A DNA stretch of 64,000 nt. Source: Phormidesmis sp963789215. Lineage in GTDB: Bacteria > Cyanobacteriota > Cyanobacteriia > Phormidesmidales > Phormidesmidaceae. The stretch's first letter is position 1. Every line of letters begins with the position of its first letter. Location: positions 248,001-312,000 of the forward strand of contig CAWBJY010000004.1 in NCBI GenBank assembly GCA_963789215.1, given 5' to 3'. The position numbers were made by a program, and so were the translations under genes. Under the pieces are notes generated by a model. The model searched no databases. It was not told the origin of the DNA and saw only the letters and a list, made by a program, of their open reading frames with translations. This document shows positions 50,740-59,236 of the stretch, piece by piece.

Positions 50740-51597
50740 ATGTACAGAAACTGGAAAACGCTGCAGCCCTATCTGCTGGCGACGCCGCAAGCGCTGATCT
50801 TGCTGATGTTTTTGGTCTTTCCAATCGTCATGATTTTTGTCGTGAGCTTTTGGCAGTTCAATGGCTATTCGATGACGCCTGCGTTCTCGTTTGACAATTA
50901 CGTTAATGTCTTTACGTCGCAGGTTTCTCTTTCTACTTACCTGAATACGTTTAAGTATGTTGTTTTGGTCTGGACGGTTTGTTTGGCGATCGCATTTCCG
51001 GTCTCCTACTTCCTGGCCTTTTGCATCGAAAGCGAGAGCCTGCAAGTGTTGCTGTTCTTGTTGTGCACCATTCCGTTCTGGACTTCGAACATCATCCGCA
51101 TGATCTCCTGGATTCCGCTGCTAGGGCGCGAAGGACTGCTGAACCAGCTGCTGCTGAATCTTCACCTGGTTCAGCAGCCGGTAGAGTGGTTTCTTTATTC
51201 GGACTTTGCCATTGTTTTAGGCATGGTGCACCTCTACAACTTTTTTATGATCGCGCCGATTTTTAATAGCATGATGCGCATCGATCGGACGCTGATTACG
51301 GCGGCTCGCGATATGGGCGCTTCTGGTTTTTCGGTTTTAAAGGAGATTATCTTGCCGTTGAGCGCGCCGGGTATTGCCATCGGGTCTATTTTTGTGGTGA
51401 CGCTGGTGATGGGCGAATACGTGACGGTGCGGCTGATGGGCGGCGGTCAGTCGGCTTCTATTGGCAAACTGATTAGTACCCAAATCGGCAGCTTGCAATA
51501 TCCTTTGGCGGCGGCGAACGCGGTTATTTTGCTTTTGATCACGCTGGTACTGGTGACTGGCATTCTGCGAGTGGTTGATATTCGCAAGGAGCTATAG
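50740..51597 (+). CDS. PotB-type ABC transporter permease
   Basis: A 285-residue permease with six hydrophobic helices. The EAA-type loop (AARDMGASGFSVLKEIILPL) docks the ATPase. It resembles PotB and pairs with the next gene, which starts 3 bp after its stop. Both belong to the polyamine class of binding-protein-dependent permeases. Confidence 0.92.
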   Translation: MYRNWKTLQPYLLATPQALILLMFLVFPIVMIFVVSFWQFNGYSMTPAFSFDNYVNVFTSQVSLSTYLNTFKYVVLVWTVCLAIAFPVSYFLAFCIESESLQVLLFLLCTIPFWTSNIIRMISWIPLLGREGLLNQLLLNLHLVQQPVEWFLYSDFAIVLGMVHLYNFFMIAPIFNSMMRIDRTLITAARDMGASGFSVLKEIILPLSAPGIAIGSIFVVTLVMGEYVTVRLMGGGQSASIGKLISTQIGSLQYPLAAANAVILLLITLVLVTGILRVVDIRKEL

Positions 51598-51600
51598 TTT

Positions 51601-52401
51601 ATGGCTAAGCGTTCTCCTGCTTTTTACGGTCTCGCTGCCTTTTTTGGTCTGTTTGTGCTGTTTTTATACGGCCCCATGCTGGCTATTTTTACCCTGTCGC
51701 TGCAAGGGCCGGATGGGGCGCTGACGTTTCCACTGCGGAGCTTTGGCTTCTATTGGCTAGGTCAGGTTTTTCAAGAGCAGCGGGTGGGTAGCTTTGTCGA
51801 GTCTTTTCAGCGCTCTTTTGGGTTGGGGCTTTTGGTGGTGGCGATCGCCATTATCGTTAGCGTCATGGCTAGCATGGCCTTTCGCAGCCGCTTTCGAGGG
51901 TCGGTTTCCTTGTTCTACCTCACTATTTCTAGTCTGGTGGTTCCTGGCGTTTTGATTTCACTAGGGATTGGCATTACCTTTCAGGTGCTCCGTATTCAAA
52001 CCAACTGGTTTTCGTCTGGTTTGGGTGCTCACCTTACTTGGACGGTGCCGTTTGCCTTTTTAATTATGCTGGGCGTTTTCAACCGATTCAATCCCTTTTA
52101 TGAGGAGGCCGCTCGCGACTTAGGGGCCAACGATGTGAGAACTTTTAAGGAAGTTGTTCTACCGCTGATCCTTCCTAGCTTGGTTGGCGTTGCCTTGCTC
52201 AGCTTTACGCTTTCCTACGATGAATTTATTCGGACTTCTTTAGTCTCTGGGCAGAAAAACACGCTGCCCTTGGAGATTTTTGGCATGACGACAAACGTAA
52301 CGTCGCCCGCGCTTTATGCATTAGGCACACTCACAACTCTGTTTTCGGTCACGATGATTGCGGCTGGTTTTGGTGCCTTTAAGCTGCTTTCTCGCGATTA
52401 G
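51601..52401 (+). CDS. PotC-type ABC transporter permease
   Basis: A 266-residue permease with six hydrophobic helices and the EAA loop EEAARDLGANDVRTFKEVVL. It is the second half of the permease pair. The last four codons and the stop are duplicated in the adjacent 15-bp repeat. The end of this gene closes the four-gene transporter unit. Confidence 0.92.
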   Translation: MAKRSPAFYGLAAFFGLFVLFLYGPMLAIFTLSLQGPDGALTFPLRSFGFYWLGQVFQEQRVGSFVESFQRSFGLGLLVVAIAIIVSVMASMAFRSRFRGSVSLFYLTISSLVVPGVLISLGIGITFQVLRIQTNWFSSGLGAHLTWTVPFAFLIMLGVFNRFNPFYEEAARDLGANDVRTFKEVVLPLILPSLVGVALLSFTLSYDEFIRTSLVSGQKNTLPLEIFGMTTNVTSPALYALGTLTTLFSVTMIAAGFGAFKLLSRD

Positions 52402-52415
52402 CTTTCTCGCGATTA
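52386..52415. repeat. 15-bp perfect duplication at the PotC-type stop
   Basis: GCTTTCTCGCGATTA occurs at 52386-52400 and 52401-52415. The first copy holds the last codons of the permease and, with the next base, its TAG stop. Confidence 0.9.
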
Positions 52416-52470
52416 GAGTTTGACCCTTTGCGATCGCGCATCACAGTCCATTACCTTCCATCACCATCTA

Positions 52471-52917
52471 TCACAGCCGCTCGGCAACTTGCTTAAGCCT
52501 TTGCAACTGGCTCTCCATATCTTTCTTCGTCAAGCTTGCCGCAAATTGCTTAAAGCCAAAGCTTATGAGTGGATTTGGAATGGTGAACTCAAATCGGTTG
52601 AGGAGTTTTGTGCCGTTGGCTGCGGGCTGGCATTCCCAGCGATCGCACCCGCGAAAAAATCCATCAAACTTCCAAACAATTAACCCCGGCGATCGCTCTA
52701 TTACCGTGCTGCGCAGCGTCGGTGCAAGGACTGGAACCTTTAGCTTAAAGTTGAACTCGCTGCCTTTGGTAGTTTTCCATTCTCCGACTGGCTCGCAAAC
52801 TAGCGCCGGGTTTAGCCACCGGTGCATCAGCGATTGTTCTGTAAAACAGCGCTCTACTTTGGTCGCGGTTGTAGAGATTAAAACAGACTGCTCGTAAACG
52901 TTTGACGGATTACTCAT
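52471..52917 (-). CDS. SRPBCC family protein
   Basis: A 148-residue protein of the START/polyketide-cyclase fold. YEQSVLISTTATKVERCFTE starts it, and WKFDGFFRGCDRWECQPA lies in the middle. Such proteins bind small hydrophobic ligands. Its start overlaps the stop of the transaldolase gene by 8 bp, so it is the second gene of a two-gene unit. The ligand is unknown. Confidence 0.8.
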   Translation of the reverse strand: MSNPSNVYEQSVLISTTATKVERCFTEQSLMHRWLNPALVCEPVGEWKTTKGSEFNFKLKVPVLAPTLRSTVIERSPGLIVWKFDGFFRGCDRWECQPAANGTKLLNRFEFTIPNPLISFGFKQFAASLTKKDMESQLQRLKQVAERL

Positions 52918-53695
52918 GGCTCATTTTCTGTGCGGCTTGCTCAAAATCGGCGACTGCTTTGTCGGTGTCTAGCTGATGGAAAAAAGACTGGGCGATCGCC
53001 TCGGAAAACGTAAAGGTATCTACGCCTTTTGTCGCTAAAACAGAGATATCTTCTATCTGTCGGATGCTCGCTGTCAATAGGCGAGTTGAGCTACCAACGC
53101 CGTTTAGCGCTGCCTGCATGTTTGTGATTTCCGCCAAGCCATCTTTTCCAGAATCTTTGATGCGGCCTAAGTAGGGAGCGGCGTAGCTAGCCCCGAGTGC
53201 GGCGGCGATGAGTACCTGATGCACCGCGTACACAGCGGTGAGAGTTACCGGAATTCCTTCTTGAATCAGGATGCGAGCGGCGGTTGCTCCAATTTGGGTG
53301 GCGGGTAGCTTTACCACGACGCGATTGTTAGCTTGGCTGAGCGTTCTGCCTGTTTTGATTAACTCTTCTGGCGAGCTGCCCCAAGATTGTAAATGAACTT
53401 CCTGGCAACCTAGCAGGCAGGCTTGCTCTGCTAGCGCGATAAGGCGACTAGGAGTGCAGGCAACGTTGGCCTTTTCTAGCAGCAGCGGATTGCAGGTAAC
53501 GCCGTAAAAAAGCCCAGTTGGCAGCCATTTTTTGTACGCATCCACTTCTGCGGTATCTAGATAGAGTCGCAGCGGCGCAGACTGGTTGGATTGGTTGGAC
53601 TGGTTGGACTGGTTGGACTGAGCGGCGATCGCGGAATGGGCAATTGAGCTATCAGGCATGGGCAGCGGTGAAGTGGGTTGGTGGCTGGCGAGCAT
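52910..53695 (-). CDS. transaldolase / fructose-6-phosphate aldolase-like
   Basis: A 261-residue class I aldolase of the small transaldolase (TalC/FSA) group. LYLDTAEVDAYKKWL begins the barrel, GVTCNPLLL follows, and the Schiff-base lysine is in VVVKLPATQ (about 128). GRIKDSGKDG is also present. The first 40 residues are an extra serine-, asparagine- and glutamine-rich leader with an SNQ repeat, encoded by 9-bp tandem copies. The true start may be closer to the barrel. The reaction is transfer or cleavage of three-carbon units among sugar phosphates. Confidence 0.85.
   Translation of the reverse strand: MLASHQPTSPLPMPDSSIAHSAIAAQSNQSNQSNQSNQSAPLRLYLDTAEVDAYKKWLPTGLFYGVTCNPLLLEKANVACTPSRLIALAEQACLLGCQEVHLQSWGSSPEELIKTGRTLSQANNRVVVKLPATQIGATAARILIQEGIPVTLTAVYAVHQVLIAAALGASYAAPYLGRIKDSGKDGLAEITNMQAALNGVGSSTRLLTASIRQIEDISVLATKGVDTFTFSEAIAQSFFHQLDTDKAVADFEQAAQKMSHE
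53580..53620. repeat. 9-bp in-frame tandem repeat, four copies plus
   Basis: GACTGGTTG-type units start at 53580, 53589, 53598 and 53607 and are followed by GACTGA. They encode repeated Ser-Asn-Gln in the transaldolase leader. The frame is preserved. Confidence 0.9.
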
Positions 53696-53851
53696 CTCTA
53701 TCTGCTGTATAAGTTACAGGCCAGCGCAAGAAAAAACCACCCAATGCCTGCAGGTAATGCTTAGGCTCAGGTGGCTTTAAAAATGGCTAATTATTCAATG
53801 TGTTGAGCGAATGGGTCTCGAGCGAATGGCTTAAAACCTGTCTATTTATTT

Positions 53852-55510
53852 CTAGCCTAGAAAGGCGGTGTCAGGAAAGATTGAAGTCTGTTCGCTAACG
53901 ACTAGCTCTGGCGCAAAGGCAGTTGGGCTGGAAAATACCTGCTCAGAGTCGTCCTGCTGTAAGGCACTGCCTAATAGATAGGTGTCTACTGTGGCATTGG
54001 CTCTCTCTAAAACGGAAACGTTGTCGATAAAACCGCCTATGCCATCGACTTCACCTACGGCTCTGAAGGCGAGCGTACTGACATTGCGATCGCTTCCCTT
54101 CACCGAAAACCGGTAGTTTTTCCAATCGCCGCGATCGCCGCCCGTGAGCGTATCTATTTTGTTGCCTTCCCAGAAAACATCGACCGCTGTGCTGGCCAAG
54201 TCGCGACCGCCGCTGGTGAAATCTACAGATAGGGTGTAGTCCTGACCTGTTAGCGTGTCTATGTTCTGGCCAACGGTGGCGTTTTGCCCGTAGGCGTCAA
54301 GTTCTATCCAGGCGGTGCCATCAGCGGCTTGCCCCATGCTCTCGGTTCGCCGGTTTACCTGGAAGCCAACGCCAGAGATTTTGGCCCAACCCTTGATTTT
54401 GGTGTACCCACCCACGGAGTTAGCCTCAACCGGCGTGTCTTCAAAGCTGCCGTTAATGACTAGATTGTTTGCTAATGGAGCGACGGAGTCGGCCGCGCGC
54501 ACTACGCCCTGGTCTAGCGTGAAGACTGCGCCACTACCTACACCGTAAAGATTGCGAATTCCGTTGATGTCGTCTTCTAGTAGAAACGGCTCGGCTTGAC
54601 CCTCAAACTTGTTGCCCAGCACCGAGTTCATAATGGCGCTGACATCGTTCTCGTGGTCTAGTCCCAGTGAGTGTCCTAGTTCGTGGGTTGCCGTTTCAAG
54701 GAACTTTGTGTCTGTCCACTGCTCTGCGGTATCGAACGTGATGTCGCCGTAGGTAGGGAAATAGGCAAAGGCTAAAGTTTTACCCTGGCCATCAATGGCG
54801 TTGCTTTGCACCAAAATATCGACCTGATCGCCCGAGCCAGGGTCTTGGATTTCTTGAAAGTTTAAGGGTGCATACTTGGCCCAAACGGATAGAGCACTGG
54901 TTATTAAGCTTTTGGCTTGGCTAAAGCTAATTCCGTTGACAGCAAAGGCATCGTCGAAGGCAAAGCTCACGGTGGTGGTGCCGTTGTCGCTGCCTCTCCA
55001 CTTCAGCGGCTCTGCGCTGCCATTATTCCCGTTGTCTATGCGCTCTCCTATGCTCGTTAGGGTCGTAAAAGCCGCTGCATTAGAGGGGATAGAGAACTGA
55101 TATGTCTCGCTAACTTGGTCGATCAGATCGCTGATCTTGCTGCTGCTTTGACGACGGTTACCGCCATTGGAGAAAATTGAGTTTGCAAACGCGAATACTG
55201 TGGACGAGTTTAGGGGCCTAGTTGATGAGTTTGCAAAATTAGTCAGGCCGCTAGTTTGGCTACCGAGCGTCTCTAATAAAGTTTGAATTGTAGTCTTTGT
55301 GCCATCAGAAGTTTCATCAGCGATCGCATCTTCATAGAAAGTCTGTAGGGTCTCAAAAAGCGAGTCGTTGACTATCCGATCGCCTAGATCGTCAGAGAGC
55401 GCTGTTAGCAGATCATCTCCGGACAGATCGAGAGATTCTAAGATCTTGTCTAAGGTGAGAAAATCTGAGTTTAGAAGGGTCTGTATAGTTTCTGTATGGG
55501 AAGACGACAT
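53852..55510 (-). CDS. matrixin-type metalloprotease with C-terminal beta domain
   Basis: A 552-residue protein. The zinc motif is THELGHSLGLDH with a later Met-turn (AIMNSVLG), the M10 pattern. Residues 1-130 are polar and helical. After the protease (about 160-325) a domain of about 150 residues (NLVINGSFEDTPVEANSVGG, TAWIELDAYGQN, GGFIDNVSVLE) resembles carbohydrate-binding or DUF642-like modules. There is no signal peptide, which suggests type I or other non-Sec export, or an intracellular form. Secreted matrixins in cyanobacteria are linked to cell-surface or matrix turnover. Confidence 0.85.
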   Translation of the reverse strand: MSSSHTETIQTLLNSDFLTLDKILESLDLSGDDLLTALSDDLGDRIVNDSLFETLQTFYEDAIADETSDGTKTTIQTLLETLGSQTSGLTNFANSSTRPLNSSTVFAFANSIFSNGGNRRQSSSKISDLIDQVSETYQFSIPSNAAAFTTLTSIGERIDNGNNGSAEPLKWRGSDNGTTTVSFAFDDAFAVNGISFSQAKSLITSALSVWAKYAPLNFQEIQDPGSGDQVDILVQSNAIDGQGKTLAFAYFPTYGDITFDTAEQWTDTKFLETATHELGHSLGLDHENDVSAIMNSVLGNKFEGQAEPFLLEDDINGIRNLYGVGSGAVFTLDQGVVRAADSVAPLANNLVINGSFEDTPVEANSVGGYTKIKGWAKISGVGFQVNRRTESMGQAADGTAWIELDAYGQNATVGQNIDTLTGQDYTLSVDFTSGGRDLASTAVDVFWEGNKIDTLTGGDRGDWKNYRFSVKGSDRNVSTLAFRAVGEVDGIGGFIDNVSVLERANATVDTYLLGSALQQDDSEQVFSSPTAFAPELVVSEQTSIFPDTAFLG

Positions 55511-55992
55511 TAATTTATGGCAAGAGTCTAGAAGACGGCTAAAAGTAAATTTCAGCAGGTGAGCTTCTTAGTCCAAGCGATCGTAAATCACTCGGCAAGG
55601 CGTAGATTTTAAAAAGGCTATCCGCTGAATACTAATAATTGTTTAAGTCAACTACGTTCTGCTGAACTGTGGTGCGCATATGCAACATGACTGAACGCAT
55701 TGGTGATGCTAACTTTGACCCTATAAACAATTATGGTAGATGCGTTGTAAGTAAACCTATTCTAAGATGAAGTCCTGAACAGAAGCCTCCGCATTTTGAT
55801 GAAGATTTTGTATCGAGCTTTACTAACTGAACTACTTTAATGCCGCCGTACGTATAGCGCAATCAAGTTATGTGTCAATTAGTTCGCTGGGCCTGTTGCT
55901 AGCCGACTGGACTGGCCAACTGGACTGGCTAACTGGACTGGCCAACTCGTACTACCATAGGGGCTGTTACGGATGCTGATGAAGGGTGACGT
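55511..55992. other. spacer with tandem repeat
   Basis: About 480 bp between the metalloprotease gene and the DUF3611 gene. It should hold both promoters. Apart from the 13-bp array at 55909-55947 I see nothing. Confidence 0.4.
55909..55947. repeat. 13-bp tandem repeat, three copies
   Basis: GGACTGGCCAACT (55909), GGACTGGCTAACT (55922) and GGACTGGCCAACT (55935) are adjacent, about 50 bp before the DUF3611 gene. Confidence 0.9.
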
Positions 55993-56559
55993 ATGACAGG
56001 TGAACTGGGCTATTCATTGCCTCCGGCTATTCGCCGCATTGCCAGAAACTTTCGAATTGCGGGTTGGATTGGCCTGTGGGTGCAGGCGGTGGTAGGTGCA
56101 CTGTCGGCCATTATGTTCTTTATTTTTCTTTTAGGAGAGGGGAATAACTCAGCGAAGGCAGGGGCTGGCTTGTTTTTAACACCGGCGCTGGTTGCGGTTT
56201 GTATTGGCGTGTTTTGGAGCTTTCGCTATGTCTTGTTTGGTCGCAAGCTGGGAAATCGAAACCCGGATTTGAGACCTAAACCTAAGGACGCTGTGCGGAT
56301 TGTGCGCATTGGCTTGATTATTGCGCTAGTGGGGCAGGCTTTGGCGATTATGGGCGGCGAGTCTGTGATTGCGCCGCTGTTAGTTAAGGGCCTGAGCCAA
56401 AGCGGCGTAACGGTTGATGGGCAAACGGGGCAATTTGTGGCCAGACGGATTGATGCGCAAGACATCCTGCCGCTGTTTGCGGCAATTAACACTACGTTTA
56501 CGCACTTTATTGGGCTGTGCGCCTCGCTGTGGCTTCAGTATGTAGTCGATCGCCCATAG
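55993..56559 (+). CDS. DUF3611 family membrane protein (Tic21-like)
   Basis: A 188-residue protein with four hydrophobic segments (about 23-45, 58-75, 105-125, 158-180). SLPPAIRRIARNFRIAGWIG and LRPKPKDAVRIVRIGLIIAL match the DUF3611 family. As I recall, the plastid member Tic21/PIC1 belongs to this family and is linked to protein or iron import; the cyanobacterial role is unsettled. It stands alone. Confidence 0.85.
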   Translation: MTGELGYSLPPAIRRIARNFRIAGWIGLWVQAVVGALSAIMFFIFLLGEGNNSAKAGAGLFLTPALVAVCIGVFWSFRYVLFGRKLGNRNPDLRPKPKDAVRIVRIGLIIALVGQALAIMGGESVIAPLLVKGLSQSGVTVDGQTGQFVARRIDAQDILPLFAAINTTFTHFIGLCASLWLQYVVDRP

Positions 56560-56614
56560 CGCGGGCATAGGCGCAGGCCTAGCGCAGGTTTTTTCGCGAT
56601 CGCTGCGCCAACGG

Positions 56615-57241
56615 TTAGAACCGAGAACCGGGCTGCTGGAGAAATTTGACTTCTTCGGGCGTGCTTTGCCTGCCTAAAATTTCATTGCGGTGGGGAAACC
56701 GGCCAAATCGCTGAATCACCGCTCGATGACGAATGGCGTAGTCTAGACCCCCTTTGAGTCCTTCGTCTAAGTTAGGGACGGTGTTCACTAAGTTTTGCAT
56801 GAGTTCTACACAGCGGTCTTGATCGATCAGGGCTTCGCTGTGCTCGAAGGGTACGTAAATAAAGAAGCGCTGAGCAGGGATTAGCGATTTATCTTGACCG
56901 GTATCTACTAGATGAGCGGCAAGGGCTTTGGCCTGCGGGTCGGTTGCGAAGCTGCGGGGCTGGTTTCTAAAGAGATTGCGCGGAAATTGATCGAGTAATA
57001 AAAGGAGGGCGACTGATGCTTGCACTGGGGATTGCGAATTTTCTTGCCAGTGGTCGAGCGCACCCGCAGCAGCTTTTTCGTAGTCGAGCAGGAAGCGCTG
57101 ATGAATTTGCTGGTCGAAGTCGGGGTTTTTGACAAACCAGGCTTTGCGGTATTGGCCGTAGTTGGCGTCGGTAGGCTGGCCAAACCAAAAAGTGAGGATG
57201 GCTTCGATTCTGTTGGCGGGTCTGTTGGCAGGCGGTGACAT
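56615..57241 (-). CDS. DUF924 family protein
   Basis: A 208-residue helical protein. AILTFWFGQPTDANYGQYRK, DQFPRNLFRNQPRSFATD and the ending RFPHRNEILGR are the DUF924 marks. The family is predicted to have a TPR-like fold. No enzyme activity is established. Confidence 0.9.
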   Translation of the reverse strand: MSPPANRPANRIEAILTFWFGQPTDANYGQYRKAWFVKNPDFDQQIHQRFLLDYEKAAAGALDHWQENSQSPVQASVALLLLLDQFPRNLFRNQPRSFATDPQAKALAAHLVDTGQDKSLIPAQRFFIYVPFEHSEALIDQDRCVELMQNLVNTVPNLDEGLKGGLDYAIRHRAVIQRFGRFPHRNEILGRQSTPEEVKFLQQPGSRF

Positions 57242-57331
57242 GATGAGCGTGTGCAGGATCTACTGGGCGTCGTTTGTTGACAGCATAGAATAGTTTTAGG
57301 GTTATGCTTTTGGCTGTCAAATTCTACTGCT

Positions 57332-57625
57332 ATGTCTTTTTTATCTGTATTGTTGGCGATCGCACTGCTGGTCGCAGTCTATAGCTGGTTAACGGGCCGC
57401 CGGTTGCCTATCTTCGGCAAGTCTAGAGGGGGTGAGCACACCAGTATTCAGCGCAGTCGCGGGGTAGATCGTTCGACGCGTCGTCAGCTGCTGGGTTTAG
57501 TGGGTGGTAATGCGACGGTGGCGGAGCGGTTGGTCAGCGATCTGCAAGCACACAATCCGGGCCGCAGCGAACAGTGGTGCTGGGAGAAGGCGATCTATGA
57601 TATTGAGCGCGATCGCAGAGCCTAG
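57332..57625 (+). CDS. small membrane-anchored hypothetical protein
   Basis: A 97-residue protein. A signal-anchor (LSVLLAIALLVAVYSWL) is followed by a basic, soluble tail. The end WCWEKAIYDIERDRRA is helical. Similar short proteins occur in other cyanobacteria. Function unknown. It is divergent from the DUF924 gene with a 90-bp gap. Confidence 0.65.
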   Translation: MSFLSVLLAIALLVAVYSWLTGRRLPIFGKSRGGEHTSIQRSRGVDRSTRRQLLGLVGGNATVAERLVSDLQAHNPGRSEQWCWEKAIYDIERDRRA

Positions 57626-58026
57626 AAAATTTGGTATAAGCGAATTTAGTACAAGCGAGCTGGGCTTAACGGCTTTACATACTTCGCTTGCCGCATACAA
57701 ACTCTTGATAAACGCTGCCCGGATAGGTGAGCTACCGTTACGTATTGATGGTTTAGTCGTTGGCTAAGGGCACCGCTTAAATCGGGCAAAGCGTCTTTCG
57801 CTGCCTTTAAGGATAAAACGCATTTATTTGCCTTTATTCTCGTAGGGTTATGCGGCTGCTTTGCCTTGCGCGTATCCATCAACATTTCTCAATTTATTGC
57901 TGCTTTTGGGAACCCTTTGTCTGCACATATCAAAGGGTCTATTGAAGGGCGTATCTAAACGCGTACCGACCCGTATTCTTCCAAAGTCAGCGATACATTT
58001 TCTACACCCGTTCATCGAGGATTTAT
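57626..58026. other. spacer before gmd
   Basis: About 400 bp with no gene that I can support. An open frame runs to 57767 but starts inside the previous gene and has no ribosome binding site. The gmd promoter should lie here. Confidence 0.4.
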
Positions 58027-59106
58027 ATGACCATGGCGCAACTTAAGCGAGCACTGATTACCGGAATTACCGGCCAGGACGGTTCGTATTTGGCTGAACT
58101 GTTGTTGCAGAAGGGCTATGAAGTTCACGGGATTATTCGCCGCACGTCTACGTTCAATACTGATCGAATTGACCATATTTACGTAGACCCTCATAAGGAA
58201 GGCGCTAGACTCTTTTTGCACTACGGCGATCTGAACGATGGTACGATGCTGCGTCGGATTCTAGAGCAGGTGAAGCCGCAGGAGGTTTACAACTTGGGCG
58301 CTCAGTCCCACGTGCGCGTGAGCTTCGATTCGCCTGAGTATACGGTTGATACGGTGGCAATGGGCGCACTGCGGCTGCTAGAGGCCATTCGCGACTATCA
58401 GCAGCGGACGGGCGAGGAAGTTCGCTTTTACCAGGCGGGTTCATCTGAAATGTATGGCAAGGTGCAGCATGTGCCTCAGTCGGAGGAAACGCCCTTTTAT
58501 CCGCGCAGCCCGTATTCTTGTGCGAAGGTGTATGCGCATTGGCAAACGATTAACTACCGCGAGTCGTACGATATGTTTGCGACTAACGGCATTTTGTTTA
58601 ACCATGAGTCGCCGCGTCGAGGCGAGACGTTTGTGACGCGCAAAATTACGCGGGCGATCGCGCGAATTGTCGCTCAGCAGCAGGAAAAGCTATATCTCGG
58701 CAATTTAGACTCCAAGCGCGACTGGGGCTACGCTAAAGACTACGTGAAGGCGATGTGGCTGATGCTTCAGCAGGAAAAGCCGGATGATTTTGTCATTGCA
58801 ACTGGCGAGACGCATTCTATCCGCGAGTTTTTGCAGGTGGCGTTTGAGTATGTGAACCTGGACTGGCACGACTACGTAGAGTTTGATGAGCGCTATTTGC
58901 GCCCGGCAGAGGTCGATTTGCTCATTGGCGATCCGACTAAAGCGAGGAAGGCTTTGGGCTGGACGCCTGAGATTACTTTTGATGGGCTAGTCAAGCTGAT
59001 GGTGGATTCTGATTTGGCAGCAATTGGCCAAAAACCGATTGGAGTGGCCGAAGGTGTTCCGGATATTGCGACAGTTCGGCGTCAAATGATTGGGTCGATG
59101 GCGTAG
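58027..59106 (+). CDS. gmd: GDP-mannose 4,6-dehydratase
   Basis: A 359-residue extended SDR enzyme. GITGQDGSYLAELLLQKGYE binds NADP, RRTSTFNTDRID follows, QAGSSEMYGKV contains a catalytic serine, and SPYSCAKVYAHW holds the Tyr-Lys pair. It converts GDP-mannose to GDP-4-keto-6-deoxymannose, the first step to GDP-fucose or GDP-rhamnose. fcl follows on the same strand. Two starts (58027 and 58033) are close together. Confidence 0.96.
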   Translation: MTMAQLKRALITGITGQDGSYLAELLLQKGYEVHGIIRRTSTFNTDRIDHIYVDPHKEGARLFLHYGDLNDGTMLRRILEQVKPQEVYNLGAQSHVRVSFDSPEYTVDTVAMGALRLLEAIRDYQQRTGEEVRFYQAGSSEMYGKVQHVPQSEETPFYPRSPYSCAKVYAHWQTINYRESYDMFATNGILFNHESPRRGETFVTRKITRAIARIVAQQQEKLYLGNLDSKRDWGYAKDYVKAMWLMLQQEKPDDFVIATGETHSIREFLQVAFEYVNLDWHDYVEFDERYLRPAEVDLLIGDPTKARKALGWTPEITFDGLVKLMVDSDLAAIGQKPIGVAEGVPDIATVRRQMIGSMA

Positions 59107-59119
59107 TTGCCGTTTGCAG

Positions 59120-59151
59120 GTGAAGGGATATGGCTTGCTATGTCCCTTCAC
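59120..59151 (+). promoter_or_regulatory. hairpin between gmd and fcl
   Basis: GTGAAGGGA at 59120-59128 pairs with TCCCTTCAC at 59143-59151. No T-run follows. It may modulate expression between gmd and fcl. Confidence 0.35.
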
Positions 59152-59236
59152 TGGTGAGCGATCGCATCCGCTCGACGTATACAATTTTGATGTTTTGAAG
59201 GCGTGTTTTAGCACGCGTAGGTAGGGCTAGATAGGC

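Noticed and set aside
48000..52401. The PotABCD-type operon as a proven polyamine transporter
   Set aside because: The class is clear, but the ligand-binding residues cannot be assigned from the sequence, and the neighbours suggest other nitrogen compounds are possible.
57504..57767. 87-residue plus-strand frame after the small membrane protein
   Set aside because: It starts inside the preceding gene in another frame. The part in the spacer reads smoothly, but about 46 open codons is not unusual by chance.
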